DNA from: Smittium mucronatum
Lineage: Eukaryota > Kickxellomycota > Harpellomycetes > Harpellales > Legeriomycetaceae
Assembly (NCBI GenBank): GCA_001953115.1
Contig: LSSL01004802.1
Coordinates: 1 to 14,186, forward strand
Reading direction: 5' to 3'
Length of the DNA stretch: 14,186 bases
In this document: piece after piece, positions 1 to 13,052 of the stretch
Layout: each line of letters opens with the position of its first letter
Numbering within the stretch: position 1 is the first letter of the stretch
Notes under the pieces: model-generated
What the model was told of the DNA's origin: nothing
Seen by the model: the letters and a program-made list of their open reading frames with translations, nothing else
The model's database searches: none
Position numbers and translations under genes: made by a program

Positions 1-3000
1 CTCAATTTGAATTAAAAATTGTAGTGTAAAAAGCTATTTTTACTGGATAATATTCACTATTTTTTCTCTTGTATCGAAAATCAATTTGATTAAAATTAAA
101 ATTTAAAAAAAAATACTATTAACCAATATCATATTTAAGAAAAGTTTAAGTGCGAGTAAAAATAATCATTTAAGGTAAAATATACATAGGTTAAAATGCA
201 CGTATGTGTCAAATACACATACATAAACATATAAAAGCACCAATATGATAAGCATAGGGCTTTTTTGTCAAAAAAAATCAATATTGAAAATTATACGAAT
301 TAGCCTAAATAATTTTTCTATTTGATTTCAATTTTTCAATTTTACGACTCGACATAATTTGAAACTATGAGATTAAAGCTTTGGAAATAAATCAGTTTTA
401 GTAGTGAAAAAAATTCAAATAAATCTTTTTTTCTATTTATCGTGATAGCCTCATTTCAGAACCTATCTCATCTTTTTAAAAAATATTTCGATATTATTAT
501 TTTAATCAAAATCTATTGGAAAATTTAATAAGATTCATTTAATTTTCCAATTTATTGTAATTAGTATAATAAAAATACTTATTTTAGTTTGTATAGATAA
601 GTAATATTGGAGAAATATCACTTGGATTAAACTCTTTTTTGTGTAATTTTTTTAAATTTTGTGTATTTTTGATTAGTTTTATGTGTATATACTTTTAAAA
701 TAAGTAATTATAGCCATTATGCATGTTTTCTAGTGAAAATGTGGTTTTCTTAAACCAATAAGCCATTTTCTGGTACATTTTTATTTAATCCGCGTTTCTG
801 TTTTATTTTAAATTATTAAATGATGTATAATTATATAGTTTTTTTTTAATTACTCATTTTTTTTGGTCAAAATACCATTTTATTTCATTTCATTTAATTT
901 AGATATCTCAGTACTTAATACGAACAAAATTTTTTTTTAGACTTTATACATGAAAATCACATTACAGAATCTTCTTATCTCAAGAATAATCCCTCATGTA
1001 AAATAGGTATCGGTTTGATTAAGAATTTTTAATGTTCTTTTTTAATTGATTGTTTAGTTAATTGGATAAACGTGTCTCGTGTATTAATATTTTAAAGGCA
1101 TTAAACAGCAGAAGTACTTATTTATATTTATTTTTAGTTAAAAATAAAGGCTTTTGTATTCTCTTAAAACTAATTGATTTGTGTGAATATTTTTGAATAA
1201 TTAATCTAATATTTTTTCTAGACTATTGGTTTAAATTTTCTGTGTTAAATGAATAAATGAATAAAAAATCTGAATAAAAACAAAATAAATGTATTTTTTC
1301 CAAAAAATAATCAGTTTCAAAGACTATTAAGCATATAGAAAAACACTAGCCAAAAAAACTCCATAAAATATTACGGTAAAATTTATTTTAGTCTATATTT
1401 TCTTTAAAAAAATTTGAAATTTCTATAAAACAAGATTTTTTGCTGAATTAAGTGAAATTTTGAGACAATCAACGGGATAAAATATTAATTCGCTATAATA
1501 TTAATATATAAAGCCATAAACCTGCATTTAAAACCGGAATAAATTTCTAGCTCAAAAATTCATCAATTTATTCAAATTTTTATATTTATTACCTTCTTAA
1601 AAATTTTTGAACAAACATAGTAAATTTTTTTCTGAAAAAAAAAATTTTGGAGAAACTTTGATGAAAGATTGAAGAATAAATAAAAAATTTAAAAAATTTA
1701 AAAAATAAGAGACAGAGTTGTTTTTTTAGTCAAAGTAGGATAAATTGTTTAAGTAATAATGAAAATTGAATAGAATAAAATATTTTGAACCTTTTTTTCA
1801 TAGTATATATAAAAATTCGAATTGCGAATATTTTCGATCTTAATTTAATTTTTTTGATTTATTATTCAATATTAGGATAGGAAATACTATACAAATAAAC
1901 TAAATCAGTCAGAGCCTATAATGAACGCGCACAAAATATTTATTAAAATAAATTTTTTTTTAATATTTTTATTAATAAAAACTATTAAATTATATGAATA
2001 GGCCGATATTTGAGGAAATTTAATATTTTTTAATATTTAGTAGCAAAAATGATGTATTTTAGGACTGAAAATTTAATTTCGATGCTAAATATAACTTTCT
2101 AATTCGATGTATTAATGTTTCAGTTAATTAAATCTTCTAAAACTTAAAAAAATATCCACTATAATAGACCTTAATCGGCTAAAGAGCCATTATATCATTA
2201 ATAAATTTTAAAATAAATATGTATTTAAAATTTAGACCTGTCAACCAAAAATTATAAAAAGCAATCAAAACTTTCATATTCATATCATAAGATCTTAATT
2301 TCATTGAATTTTTCATTTCCAAAAAATATTTTACATATGAATTTATATTAATTATATGATTGAACTCTTATAATTATTTTTGGAAAATTCATATATTATT
2401 GCACCTACCTACGATTTATTGTAATAAATTTTACTTTATTTTGTAAATCAAATTGGATTTTTTTTAATTTTTAACGAGAATACAACATCATTCAAATTTT
2501 AGGGGATAAGGAATGTTTTAATATCCATTGCGCTCTCAGTAAAATAAGTGATTTTTATTGAAATATCATTACTTATAAAAAAATAGGTACTTTTTTTTTA
2601 AAAAATATTTCACTAATATGAACTAATAAAAAAACTACTTATTTTTTGAATAAAAATATGCGAATTTTAAGAAATAACTATTTGAAAAAATATAATTTTC
2701 TAGTCGCTTTATATATTTAGATTTGATTTTTATAAACAAAATATAATAATTTAAATATATGTATATTTGGCAGATTATTAGATAAATGAGATCTTTTTTT
2801 TAAGATATTATAGGATAACTTTTGAGGTTAAATAATTGACCAAATTTACTGAAAAAAACTTTAATCAGTGAATAAATATTCCCTATTTGAAAATTTTTGG
2901 TTTTTTCCATGTTTAAATTACCCAGTTGCAATTAATATAAGATTATTTTTTAATAAAATGAATAATGTGTTATCTTTGATATTGAATAGAAGGGAAAATA

Positions 3001-3360
3001 CCAGAGAAATCAAAATCAAAGTTATATTTATTCTACATGGAAATAGAATGTTAATGGAATATTAAACTAATATTCTAAAAAAAAATGATTTCCATACATA
3101 AAATAGGGCGCATTTTTAAGAAGTGTACATTAATATAATCGAGTAAGACATATGGATTTAAGGATTAAAATAGTACAATAGATCAAATTTTATTAAGTTT
3201 AAACTAAAAAAAATTAAAAATTTAACTCACTGAATACATAATTTTTCGCTCTTATTTGAGTAAATGAATCAATAAAATAAAATTAATCATAATTTTATGA
3301 AGGAAAAGTTTGTTATAAATTATCAAAAAAATCAAAAACGAATATTTCTATTAATTATAT
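1..3360. other. Non-coding AT-rich DNA, no gene seen
   Basis: This stretch holds A and T homopolymers, low-complexity strings such as the AAATTT run near 1680-1710, and AAAT-like runs near 1245-1290. Frames are short on both strands. The longest, 65 codons at 2868-3065 (+), starts at a non-ATG codon and has a composition like its surroundings. Several such frames are expected by chance at this length and base composition. I see no RNA gene and no recognisable transposon end. Confidence 0.7.
202..222. repeat. Perfect 8-bp hairpin
   Basis: GTATGTGT and ACACATAC pair perfectly around the loop CAAAT. No gene lies nearby to give it a role, and it is probably a chance CA/TG-rich foldback. Confidence 0.6.
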
Positions 3361-3780
3361 TCAAAAAAATAATATCGTATCAAAATAATAAAAAATTCAA
3401 CACGCTATCCTTCAATCTAAATTCTGAAAACAAATCAAACCCAATTCTTATAAATGATAAATGCTCCAGCTAATAGATACTAATCTCAAAATATTAAATT
3501 AAAACCATAAAACTTCCACGTGATGGTCTGAAAAACTCCGAATTCCAATCTTCAAACTATTAAATTACAGCATGCGAAATTCCAAATTTCAAATAAAAAA
3601 AATCAAAATATCCAAAACGCAATTATTAAAAAAATATTTTTCAATCTTCAAAATTATATATTTTATTCTCCAAAATAATGTTTATAGTACATAAAAACTC
3701 AAACCGCAAATAGAAATTTTTTTAAATCTAATCTACCAAGCAACCTCAAAACTTTAAAAACCTAAAAAATGCTTCTTTCT
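3361..3780. other. Strand-asymmetric block poor in G on the plus strand
   Basis: By hand count about 77 C against about 23 G occur in these 420 bases, and A clearly exceeds T over much of it. The neighbouring lines are less skewed. There is no open frame of note. The skew could mark a transcribed or retroposed relic, or a mutational asymmetry. Confidence 0.5.
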
Positions 3781-5206
3781 TAAAAATAATATCATATTAA
3801 ATCTCATTAATTTTATTTTTATGTAATAAGTAATTTATGAAATAAATCAATATTTCAAATGATTTTCATTTTACTGAATCTAATGTATATTTTTCAGGAA
3901 AATGGTAATATTATAAAAATTGTATATATACCATCAAATTACTAAGATCGCTAAATTATTTGGAACATTTGTATAAAATTCAGAAATTTCTTATGAAAAT
4001 TTAGTAGATAAATTGGTTAATAACTATAAAATTTAAGTTATTTATATCTTTTAGCTATGAATAGCTTCATTTCAAACCTAAATGTGTAAAATAAAAATAA
4101 ACTATTTTTATGTTTATAAAATATATCTTAAAATTTGTGATAGAAATATAGCAGTAAATAGCTGCTTCTAGCTCAATAAATCCCTTAAAAAAGTTCTTGA
4201 TTTGGCCAAAAATATATCATTTTTGAAAATTTAAAATCTTGAAAAAATTATAAATTGTTTATTTAGAAAAATATCAGAATAAAAACCAAATATTTTTTTA
4301 GATATAGAGGAAAAATGATGAAAATTTCAGCCACAAAAACATGAGGGAGAAGTCATACAGCCCTAAAGCCATAATTTATGTATTCTTATATTTTTATTTT
4401 TACATAAATTTTCACAATACTTCTTTCCAATAAAAAAAAAGGATGGAATCTCCTTTTTTTTTTACTTCCGAATTAAACTAATTAAAAAAATATAAAATCC
4501 TAATTTTCAGAAAAATAAAATGTATCAATTTTTAATTTTTTAAAACGCTGCTAAATTCACACACAGATCCATTTTTGTACAAAGTGTATTAAAACTATCC
4601 TTTAAAAATATTTTAAGTTTACTAAAATATGAAAAATAGTAATTGGAATAAGAAAAATTAAATTTTCTTTTTACTTTATTTAAAGATTTTATATTTCTGG
4701 GCTACAAATTTTACATCAAAATCTCGATATAGACCCCCAATTAATTCTGGATGCATATTTTGAGTCGATTGTAAGTTTTTTTCTATAAAAATTTTGAATT
4801 AAAAAATATTAGATGAAGCATGCTCCATTGGAAATTTTTTGACTCTTTTTTTGAACTTAGAATCAATTTTAAATTCATAAAATTAAATATTCCTGTTGTT
4901 TGGATCTGCTCATTGGTGATACCATCTTTATATTTTAAACAATTAAAAAAGACATATAAGATTTAATTTCTTTTAATTTCATCATTTTCATTACCAATAT
5001 TCGTAATTTTTTACTGTATTCGTGTAAGTTTACAAAAAATATATTTCTGTTATTTCTCAGATCATTTTCATCAATTACCTAAAGTTTTTGATTATTATTT
5101 CAGTCGCTTTTTTTACATTTTGAATAAGATATGTCAAGTCATATTTAAAGAAAAATAAAAATAACAGCTTTTTAAAAAGTTTAAAAATATTTTTTGTGTA
5201 AAAAAA
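3781..5206. other. Non-coding AT-rich DNA
   Basis: No gene is visible. It contains the A9-GGA hairpin at 4432-4462 and a weaker stem at about 4141-4170 (AGCAG/CTGCT with an outer TAGA/TCTA and a bulge). Two GTAAG donor-like strings near 4769 and 5024 show how often such strings arise here. Confidence 0.65.
4432..4462. repeat. Perfect 12-bp hairpin, A-run/T-run foldback
   Basis: Nine A plus GGA pairs with TCC plus nine T around a 7-nt loop, TGGAATC. Most of the stem is homopolymer, so the only informative part is the GGA/TCC clamp. Similar structures are prone to slippage. Confidence 0.6.
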
Positions 5207-5274
5207 ATGTATTATTATTACCGAAATCTCCGTCTAAAATTCTCTTCCAGTGGTATTAATTATAATAATTTAAG
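5207..5274 (+). other. Candidate initial coding exon (weak)
   Basis: An ATG in an A-rich context (AAAAAAATG) opens a 22-codon frame, beginning MYYYYRNLRLKFSSSG and ending in AAG directly before GTAAGT, a full consensus splice donor (5275-5280). The peptide has Arg and Lys and no acidic residue, which would suit a mitochondrial or secretory leader. An alternative reading uses the acceptor-like TTCTCTTCCAG ending at 5250, which would leave a 24-nt microexon. No partner exon was found, and such combinations do arise by chance. Confidence 0.15.
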
Positions 5275-5639
5275 GTAAGTTTTTTCCTGATTCATTAATT
5301 ATTTGGATGTAAATATAGTACAAATACTCGAAAAAATAGAATTGGGTACCATAATCGGCTCAAAAATTAATTATACCAAATTTATCATAAAAAGAATTTT
5401 ATAAATTTATCTTTTAGACTATCAGAAGCGTGTTTAGAGTCGCTTAATATAATTATTTACAGATGTTTTCCTTATAGGTACTGGATTGAGCCATCACATC
5501 CAATTTATAATATCTCTAGACCAAAATTTGATATTTTTGACATCCTTTAGAATGATTTTCAGGTTTTTATCTAACACTATAAATTCTAAAAAATTAAAAA
5601 TTAAAATACATCACTATGGCACATTGGGATTATTTCATC

Positions 5640-5830
5640 TTATTTGAGCTTTTTCCATACTAATTTTTCTGGAAAACCTTTATCAAAATGTGCTTTTTTT
5701 AGTTCGTAATATTTGATTTTCATCCTCTGAAATATTACGTTTTCTTGATCTTGGATAATTTTTAATAAAAAAATTACTTTTGAAACAAATAGGACATGCA
5801 TTAATATTCCTTTCGCGATTTTGGAGTTTT
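5640..5830 (-). pseudogene. Possible decayed coding fragment with a Cys-x2-Cys motif (weak)
   Basis: On the minus strand, an acceptor-like TATATTCTCAG (about 5831-5841) is followed by an open frame containing ACPICFKSNFFIKN and then a basic stretch, PRSRKRNISEDENQ. It ends in a TGA shortly after a T7 run (plus strand 5694-5700). A second frame continues past the same run to a stop at 5640 (…KGFPEKLVWKKLK), so a one-base homopolymer difference would separate two parts of one frame. CPxC followed by aromatic and basic residues resembles the first half of a zinc finger, but no paired His residues follow. A chance open stretch is equally likely. Confidence 0.15.
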
Positions 5831-8600
5831 CTGAGAATATAAAATAGAATTTTTTCAAATTTAAATGAATATTTCTATTTTCAGAAATAATATTAGCATT
5901 TTTTTTTAAATTCCTTATGATATTTTGATATTTTAATAGAATTTTTTTTCTCTCTTTTTAATTTTTCAAACTTTGGGACCAATCTCGAATTTTTTTTACA
6001 AATTTATTTATACTGAATCTGAAAGTTCTATTTTGTTTTTATTTTGGAGAAATACCAGAATATTAGTTTATTTTTATTGTTTTTATCCAATTCAAAAAAA
6101 TTATTCGCTTTAGAATATTGTTTTTTAGAATAATTAATTTCTAAAATTCTTAATTATCCACTTATTTAAATATTTATCACCAAATAAAGTACTTTAGATA
6201 TATTTTTGATAAATTAGGATGGTTTTGAAAGAATTTATTAAATTTATTTTAGAATTTTTATTTAATGGGTGTCATTTTTTGCTTTTCTTAATTTTATTTT
6301 GACTAATAACGACCTTTAAATTCTTTTTGCATAACTCTTTATTATTTAAATTTGAAACTGAGTGGGATTAATATTGTGTTTTTATAAATTGGGGGGTTTT
6401 ACAGTAAAAATATTAGAAAATCACCTTCATAAAAAATAAGTCCATCAGAATTAGCATCAAAATATTCTTAATGTATTTTCTTTCAAGATTATTTGTAAAA
6501 TTTGCGATTAGATTTTTTTTTTGTATAATCGAATCTGCAATCAGATGAGCGATTTTTATCTAATACTTAAATTATTATTTCAGAGATTATAAAAATATAA
6601 TAATAAAATAAGAGAAAAAAATCAGAAAAAGAAACCACGTATAAAAAATAATTAGTTTGGGAATAAAAGAGAGTTTTCTTTGAAATTTTTCCCAAGAAAA
6701 TTTATATTTTAGATTATAATCATTATTAATTTTCTGTAATAAAGCAAACCCTTTTAATTAAGAAATAAGTCTTATAATTGGCAGATTATAATAGACGATA
6801 CTATTTATATTATTTTTCTAGATAAATTACTAAGAATCTATAGCTGTAAATAAGTAATAATTATGTATTATAACATATCTATATATATTCGTGTGCGTGT
6901 TTAGAATTTTAATGTGGTTCACACCAAGAGGAAATCTTCTAAAATTAATTTTACATTTTGAAATATTTTTTTCCGGTCTAAAATTAAAAATTTCATATTT
7001 TTCACATTAGAAAATCCATATGCTATTAAAATTTTCTTGGTAATTTTAATTAATACACCAATTAATACATACTTAATTTTTCTAAAAATAATTTGAGCTA
7101 AAGAATGCTATATTATCCTTTTATAACTGAAATTAAAGCTAATAATTTCGAATTAAACTTTGCTTAGTAAAAAATCTCATGTTTCTAAGAATCTTCCACT
7201 TGTTAAAATAACATTATTTTTTCAATTAAAAAGAAATAATATTACTAAACTCGTCTTAGTTAAAATTTAGAATAATATCGGATTTTTTTTCTTTCTAGAA
7301 TAAAACTAAACTTCTCTAATTTTTTTTTAAATGTATAATATTCTTTTAAATTTTAAAAAGAATCATATATACATTGAAAAAAGCAGCTTTTGTGAAAAAA
7401 AAATTTTTTAGACATATGTTCAAGATTTTTAACGCTATTTTGTGCTAAAATTCAATTTTAAGATCATTTTAGCATATTTTCTTCCTTTTATTGGCTTTGA
7501 AACTATAAATTAATATTGAAAGTAAATTATAGCAAATTCAAAAAGAATAAATGTTACCTTTAACAGAATTCTAACTAATTTTTAAAACTAAAATAATGAT
7601 ATTCTTATAAAAATGCCGAATCCAATAACGAAAAATAAATATTTTAAATAAAATTGGAATTTTTAATTAAAATATCAGGAAAAAATTACTTATCATTTTT
7701 TCCTGCAAATATGTCTCTTTCTGAAAGTTTTTTTTTAACATCTATTTTTATTATATATCATCCCATGTTTAACCTTCTGTATAAATTATTTAATCATAAT
7801 TAACCAGAAAATAGAAAATTAATATTTGAATAAATAATAGTCCAATAGAAAAACTAATTTTTTTTTTACCACGCTTAAAAAAAATCCAATTATTAAGCAT
7901 CTTTCAAATTTCATAACGTGGGGTTTTTTTTTTCAGTTTCAAAATTTTTTTGATTCCAGGTTTAAATAGCTGGCCTGTGTATATTAAATCTTTTATGGAA
8001 AAATTTTGTGCTAAAGCACATAAAAATATATTAAAAAAACATAATTAGCTAAAGTTTGTCAGTTTATATTTTAGTTTGTTCTTTTTGCTGCTATCATCAA
8101 CAAAAAAAGCGTTAAAGTGGCTTTTTACATCGATAACCCTTGAAGTTATACATAAATGGAATAAATTTCTTGTATTACGTAAAAAATCATCTTAATGTAG
8201 ATACCTTTTGAAAATCACAGGATAAAAAACAACCTTACACAAAAGAATTTTAAACCCGTATGAAAATATTAAAAACGCCGATTTTTACACATAATCAAAG
8301 GTAAATTTTAAAAAATTAATAATTTAGTCAACCCTTTTAATCTACAAATATAGATGTGCAATTAATTTTGGCTCAAAAGACTAAAACAACTAAAAATATC
8401 ATATAACACCAAAAAAAAAATTCATAGATTTATACACTGATTTTTATGATTTTGGCACATTTTAATAAAAAAAATGTCATTTTAAATAAATTAAAAATTC
8501 ATAACTAATTCGGGTTTATTACAAAAATCGTTTTAATTGAAAATATCAAGGCATTTTAATAAGTATACGTTTATTTCAACTAACTAACTTTATTATTACA

Positions 8601-8675
8601 ATCCAATATCTAATAATATAGCGCGATTGGATAATTGAATTTCAAGATAATTATTTTTTATCTTTTTATCCAATA
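8601..8675. repeat. Compound hairpin with two competing partners
   Basis: ATTGGATA (8626-8633) pairs with TATCCAAT (8667-8674). Inside that, AAGATAA (8644-8650) pairs with TTATCTT (8658-8664). The same ATTGGAT can instead pair with ATCCAAT at 8601-8607. The two foldings exclude each other. No gene or conserved element nearby gives this a function. Confidence 0.4.
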
Positions 8676-9312
8676 CGTAATCAGCTTTATTTTAAAAAAT
8701 CCACATTTTTGAACCATTTTTAAAAAAAATCTATTTATTTTCTCAAAAGTAATTATATCGGAATAAAAATATTCATTTCGCAGGGAGCCTGTTTTATGAA
8801 AAATCGTGATTTGCAACCATTATTAATCCGTTTATACCAAATGAGCAGCTATTTTTCTATGCATATTTATCTGAATTTATACCATAGCCGAAAAAAATTA
8901 TGTGATTTTTTATCTAAATGTTTAAATTAAATAGTCAAAATCTTGAAATCAAAAACCTTTAGTATAATTAGAAAATCATTCAAAATAGGGAAATTTTAGT
9001 TTTTTTATTTTGGGGTTTGATTAGAAAAAATATTACTCGTTATAAATAAATAAAAAATATTATATAGGATCAATTTTTTTACTTAAATAGCGTATAATAG
9101 GCCACCAGTGCAAGTTTTGCATTTAAAATTTTTAGGGTTTTAAAATTAAATAACATTTTAATCAAAAAAAAAAAATAGTTCCGACTATTTCAAAAATTTT
9201 AAAAATCGAAATAATTATTGGATATACTACTATAGGCTAATTTTAAAGCTTTTTTTGTATTTTTCAATAAAAGTGCTTTATCGGAAACTTTGTATTCATT
9301 TGAAAATAGGCT

Positions 9313-9359
9313 GAATTTTCAAAAAAAAAAATGAAAATTCGAATAAAACGAATTTATTC
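9313..9359. repeat. Two adjacent small hairpins
   Basis: GAATTTTCA (9313-9321) pairs with TGAAAATTC (9332-9340) around a poly-A loop. Immediately after, GAATAAA (9341-9347) pairs with TTTATTC (9353-9359). Both are perfect but AT-only or nearly so, and are common in such DNA. Confidence 0.5.
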
Positions 9360-10609
9360 AAAATTAGCATTATTATCCAAGTCATCAAAAATAATAACTT
9401 TACAATGTGCTTACAATTATTTTGGATTTTTGATTCAAATTGGATCGAATGTTATAAAATGGAGTCTGAAATAATTTTTCTCGGAATTGAATTGAATTAT
9501 TTTTACTTTTGGATTCATTGATATAATAACAAGCTTCAAGTATATTTCAAGTTAATTTATTGATTGAAGAGTCTAAAAGTCTGAATTTAAATCTATATAG
9601 TAAAAAAACAAACATTTATAATAAAAACATCTCACAAGCGGGTTTTAAACCTAATATTACTAATGAAAAGTATATTTATGATAATTTCTCCTAAATGAAA
9701 AGATATTGACCTTAATTTCTTATTTCTTATCTAAAAAGATGTTTAAATTTCAATAATAATAAATATTTTATTCATTTATAATAATAATTTTGTTTTTATT
9801 AGAATAAAATAAGAATTTTAAAAAGGATAAAACAAATTAAATGAACATAAATTTAATAATATCAGGCATGCAAACGCCTAAGTTTATTTTATCTCGCCTG
9901 AAAGTTAGTAGTGAGTAAAATTATAACATGCAAATCTTTTTATAATTCAAGTTAATTTCGCACTTTATTTCTTGATGCACCAAATGATTTTTTTAAGCTC
10001 TCATAATAATTTTCGCATATTATTATGAAGGAATATATCTATTTGTTTTTATTTTATTGTAACTTTATCAGTTCAGTTCCATTTTTATGGAGTATTTTAG
10101 AAACATATACCTGCATCACAGGATATTACATATAAGGAACTATGGATTAAAACATGGTTTTGCTTTTTTCTATATCTTGTGGAGATTTTTTTTAAAAAAT
10201 CCATAAAAATATCCGCTCTATCTACGAATATAATTAATCATTTTTTTAGCCTTAGTTTAATGTTTTCGAAGTTTTTAAGCATCCATATGTTAGATGTGAA
10301 AATTTGCGCTTTAAACAAAAAAAACTGTGCTTATCAGAATAATCACTTATGATTAATATTTTTTTTGGAAAATCTTGTTGTCTTCTGTACTTATGTGTCA
10401 ATTATAATGCGGCCTATGTGAAATTATTATGGACCATTCCTTTATATATTCTCTTTTTTTTATTAAAACAATGAAATTATCTATCAATTTTATTTTTATT
10501 TTTCTTGTCAATCTTTCTATTATTCTGTGTTGATGCAGATTATATATTAAAAATTATTCATATAGCAGAAAATAATGTATAATTCTTGAGATATGATATA
10601 AAAAACTGC

Positions 10610-10637
10610 AAACTGTCTTTTAGTGACAGTTTTTTTT
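10610..10637 (+). other. Terminator-shaped hairpin followed by a T run
   Basis: AAACTGTC and GACAGTTT form a perfect 8-bp stem around TTTTAGT, and the T run continues five bases beyond the stem. In a bacterium this would pass as an intrinsic terminator. Here there is no gene on the left for it to end, and the setting looks eukaryotic. A T run can also stop RNA polymerase III, but no box A or box B was found upstream. Confidence 0.3.
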
Positions 10638-13052
10638 CCTTCTCTTAATCTACCATAATAAATATCATTATTTTGATATTAATGATCTAATGAACCTTAA
10701 ACTGGTGGGTTATTGCGAAGATATAATTAGCTAGCTTTATCTTAATCAAAAAAATCCCAAAAAACAGTTATTTTTTATAGGATTATTTTTTTATTTGGTT
10801 ATAGATTTTTTTAGAACATAAAGTGTTTTAAAAATGGTTTTATAATTAAGATTATATAAAAAAATGGAATTTTATACATTCTTTACAAAAAATATGAATT
10901 TAGATGCATTTAAAATCTTCAAATTTTTATTTTGATAAAACGATGAAATGATACAAGGATGTATATCTTTTTTTAAATTGGAGCTTATTTTGATAAATTT
11001 GGTGATAATGTGTTATAAAAAGTTATAAATTTTGACTATTTGAAATTAAGACAATTTTATCAATAAAACGTTTTTTATTGAAAATGTATTTATTTTCAAA
11101 TGAATAAAAAGCTTTAAATAAATCGTGATTATTGCCAAATAAATATCTCATAAAGTTAATAATTATCTTCTGAATTACGGCCAATTATTATAGTGCTTTC
11201 AAAAAAATATAAAATAATCGGAACTATTTTCTTTTAATTTAATATTATGTAATTTTAAGTCTATAACACGTTCAAATGCATCAATTGCACTAGTAGCCTA
11301 ATATATCTCATAATTGGAATTTTTTTATTCTAAAGCTCACTAATTAGGCGTGACTTTGTGAGAATGATCTAAAAATTCTGAATTGAATTTTTGAATCCGT
11401 AAACATTTTTTTATTTTTCAAAATGTTTTATCTTAGAAGATAAGTAAAATAATTTTCATTATTTACTCTTAATGGTATAATTTAAACGGCTACGCGACAT
11501 TCAATCCAATTCTATTATACCCAATAGTCTTATTACTCAATTCAACAGCTTCCAATTGGAGGGGGAGAAAAACTGCTTTTGAGTTTATTATTGTAGAATT
11601 TGATCAAATATTGGTTTTGGAAAATAAAAATTTTAAATTAAAAAGACTAACTCTATTTGATTATCAATTTTGGAATAAATAGAATTGGGAGAAACGGAAC
11701 CTGTAAGAAATTTAAATTGTATGAGAATCCATTTGATTAAATGTGAATTAGATGTAAAAATTGGATGAAATGTCTTGATACCAATCTAAACAGGTCAAAA
11801 CATTTATAGAAGGTCATTTTTAGAAAATATATAATGATATTTAGATAATTTTTTTTTGTATCACGGAATTTTATTGATATTTAGATAATAAATATAAATT
11901 TGATTTTTAGAGTTAATTAACGTCTAAAATTTTAAATAAACGCTAAAACTACGGAAGATAAGCAAAATAGGGATTAACAACTAAATTTTTAATCTAATCT
12001 CTCATTGGATATATATTTATATTATATTATTTTTTTTTGTAAAATCAATATAAAAATTTAAATATGTAGTTTCAAGTTATTTTTTCACAAATTTCTGTGA
12101 AGGAAAAACATAAGGGACTAAAATTTGAATTATAGCAATTTATAGATTAATTAAAATCTTAAAGATGATTTTTTAGTTGAAAATTTAATCTAAATTTTCT
12201 ATAAACACCGTTTTTGATTGTTTTTATTATACAAAAATTAAGAAAGGAACAACCAAATGAGTATCATTCTTGATTATTTATAAAAAAACTCAGAACGAAA
12301 TATTATAAAAGTAATAAGTTAAGTTTAAAAGTAAATAAATCCATTTTTTTAAGCAAATAGTATTGAAATTGAAATTTATCCAATGGTTGTGACTTAATTT
12401 ATTTTATCTTGTAATAAAATAAAGAATGATTTTGCTAAAATATCATTGTCTTTTCAAAAGTGATTGCTTTTTAATGATTTTCTTATTAATCCCTCGTTTT
12501 ATTTTATTTTCGGTTGTGAGTGTATCAGCCCAAGTTTATTTTTTCTTTTTGAGTGTTGATATATATGCTGTCATTAATATTTCTTATTAAACTTTCAACA
12601 AGAAAAAATGATATGTTTATATGAATTAATTGTACTATTTGCTCTCACCATCACCAAATAACGTAAAATTTGTGCCATTTTTTCAAAATAAGAAAAATTA
12701 TATGAAATAATTTTTTTTCTTAACATGATCTTGTCTACTTCCAAATCTTCACAATAAGAAATGTAACAAATTTAAAGCGATCATAGAGCAAAAGTATTCT
12801 ACATAACAACGTAATCTGTTAAATATTTTTCGGTGTAAACTGGCTTCCATAAATTTGGAATCTTTGTTTTACTAATATCATTTAGAATTGATACTAGACT
12901 AACTATAATTTTAAATCAATCGATTTTTTTATAGTTAAAATATCTAGATTTAATTTATCTGTTAAAAATTTCCAGGGTATCATTTTTTTCTAGGAGAAAA
13001 AGCAGTGTAACCCTCGTATCAATTTTTTTGCTTAAGGGGTGGATTTTTTTAA
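10638..13052. other. Non-coding AT-rich DNA, no gene seen
   Basis: It contains a 15-nt direct repeat, TGATATTTAGATAAT, at 11835-11849 and 11875-11889, and an 11-nt inverted pair, CCAATTCTATT/AATAGAATTGG, at about 11509-11519 and 11677-11687. A G run (GGAGGGGGAG) lies near 11557-11566. No frame, RNA gene or transposon terminus could be supported. Confidence 0.6.

Larger units (their letters stand above)
5848..10609. other. Non-coding AT-rich DNA, no gene seen
   Basis: T-rich at about 5880-6300, then mixed. It contains the compound hairpins at 8601-8675 and 9313-9359. A slightly less AT-rich patch at about 8090-8150 is open for a few dozen codons on both strands, without an ATG or a recognisable motif. 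A TCAGGC/GCCTGA inverted pair lies at about 9864-9901 with AGGC/GCCT nested in it. None is long enough to call. Confidence 0.65.

Noticed and set aside
2868..3065. 65-codon plus-strand frame
   Set aside because: Non-ATG start, composition identical to the surrounding non-coding DNA, no motif.
8040..8195. Less AT-rich patch open for tens of codons on both strands
   Set aside because: No start codon, no recognisable motif, and openness on both strands points to composition rather than coding.
11509..11687. CCAATTCTATT/AATAGAATTGG as terminal inverted repeats of a small transposon
   Set aside because: The complementarity does not extend beyond 11 bases, no target-site duplication flanks it, and a chance match is plausible.
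1..13000. Genome of an AT-rich bacterial endosymbiont or an organelle
   Set aside because: Those genomes are densely coding; here 13 kb has no supportable gene, so AT-rich eukaryotic non-coding DNA is the better reading.
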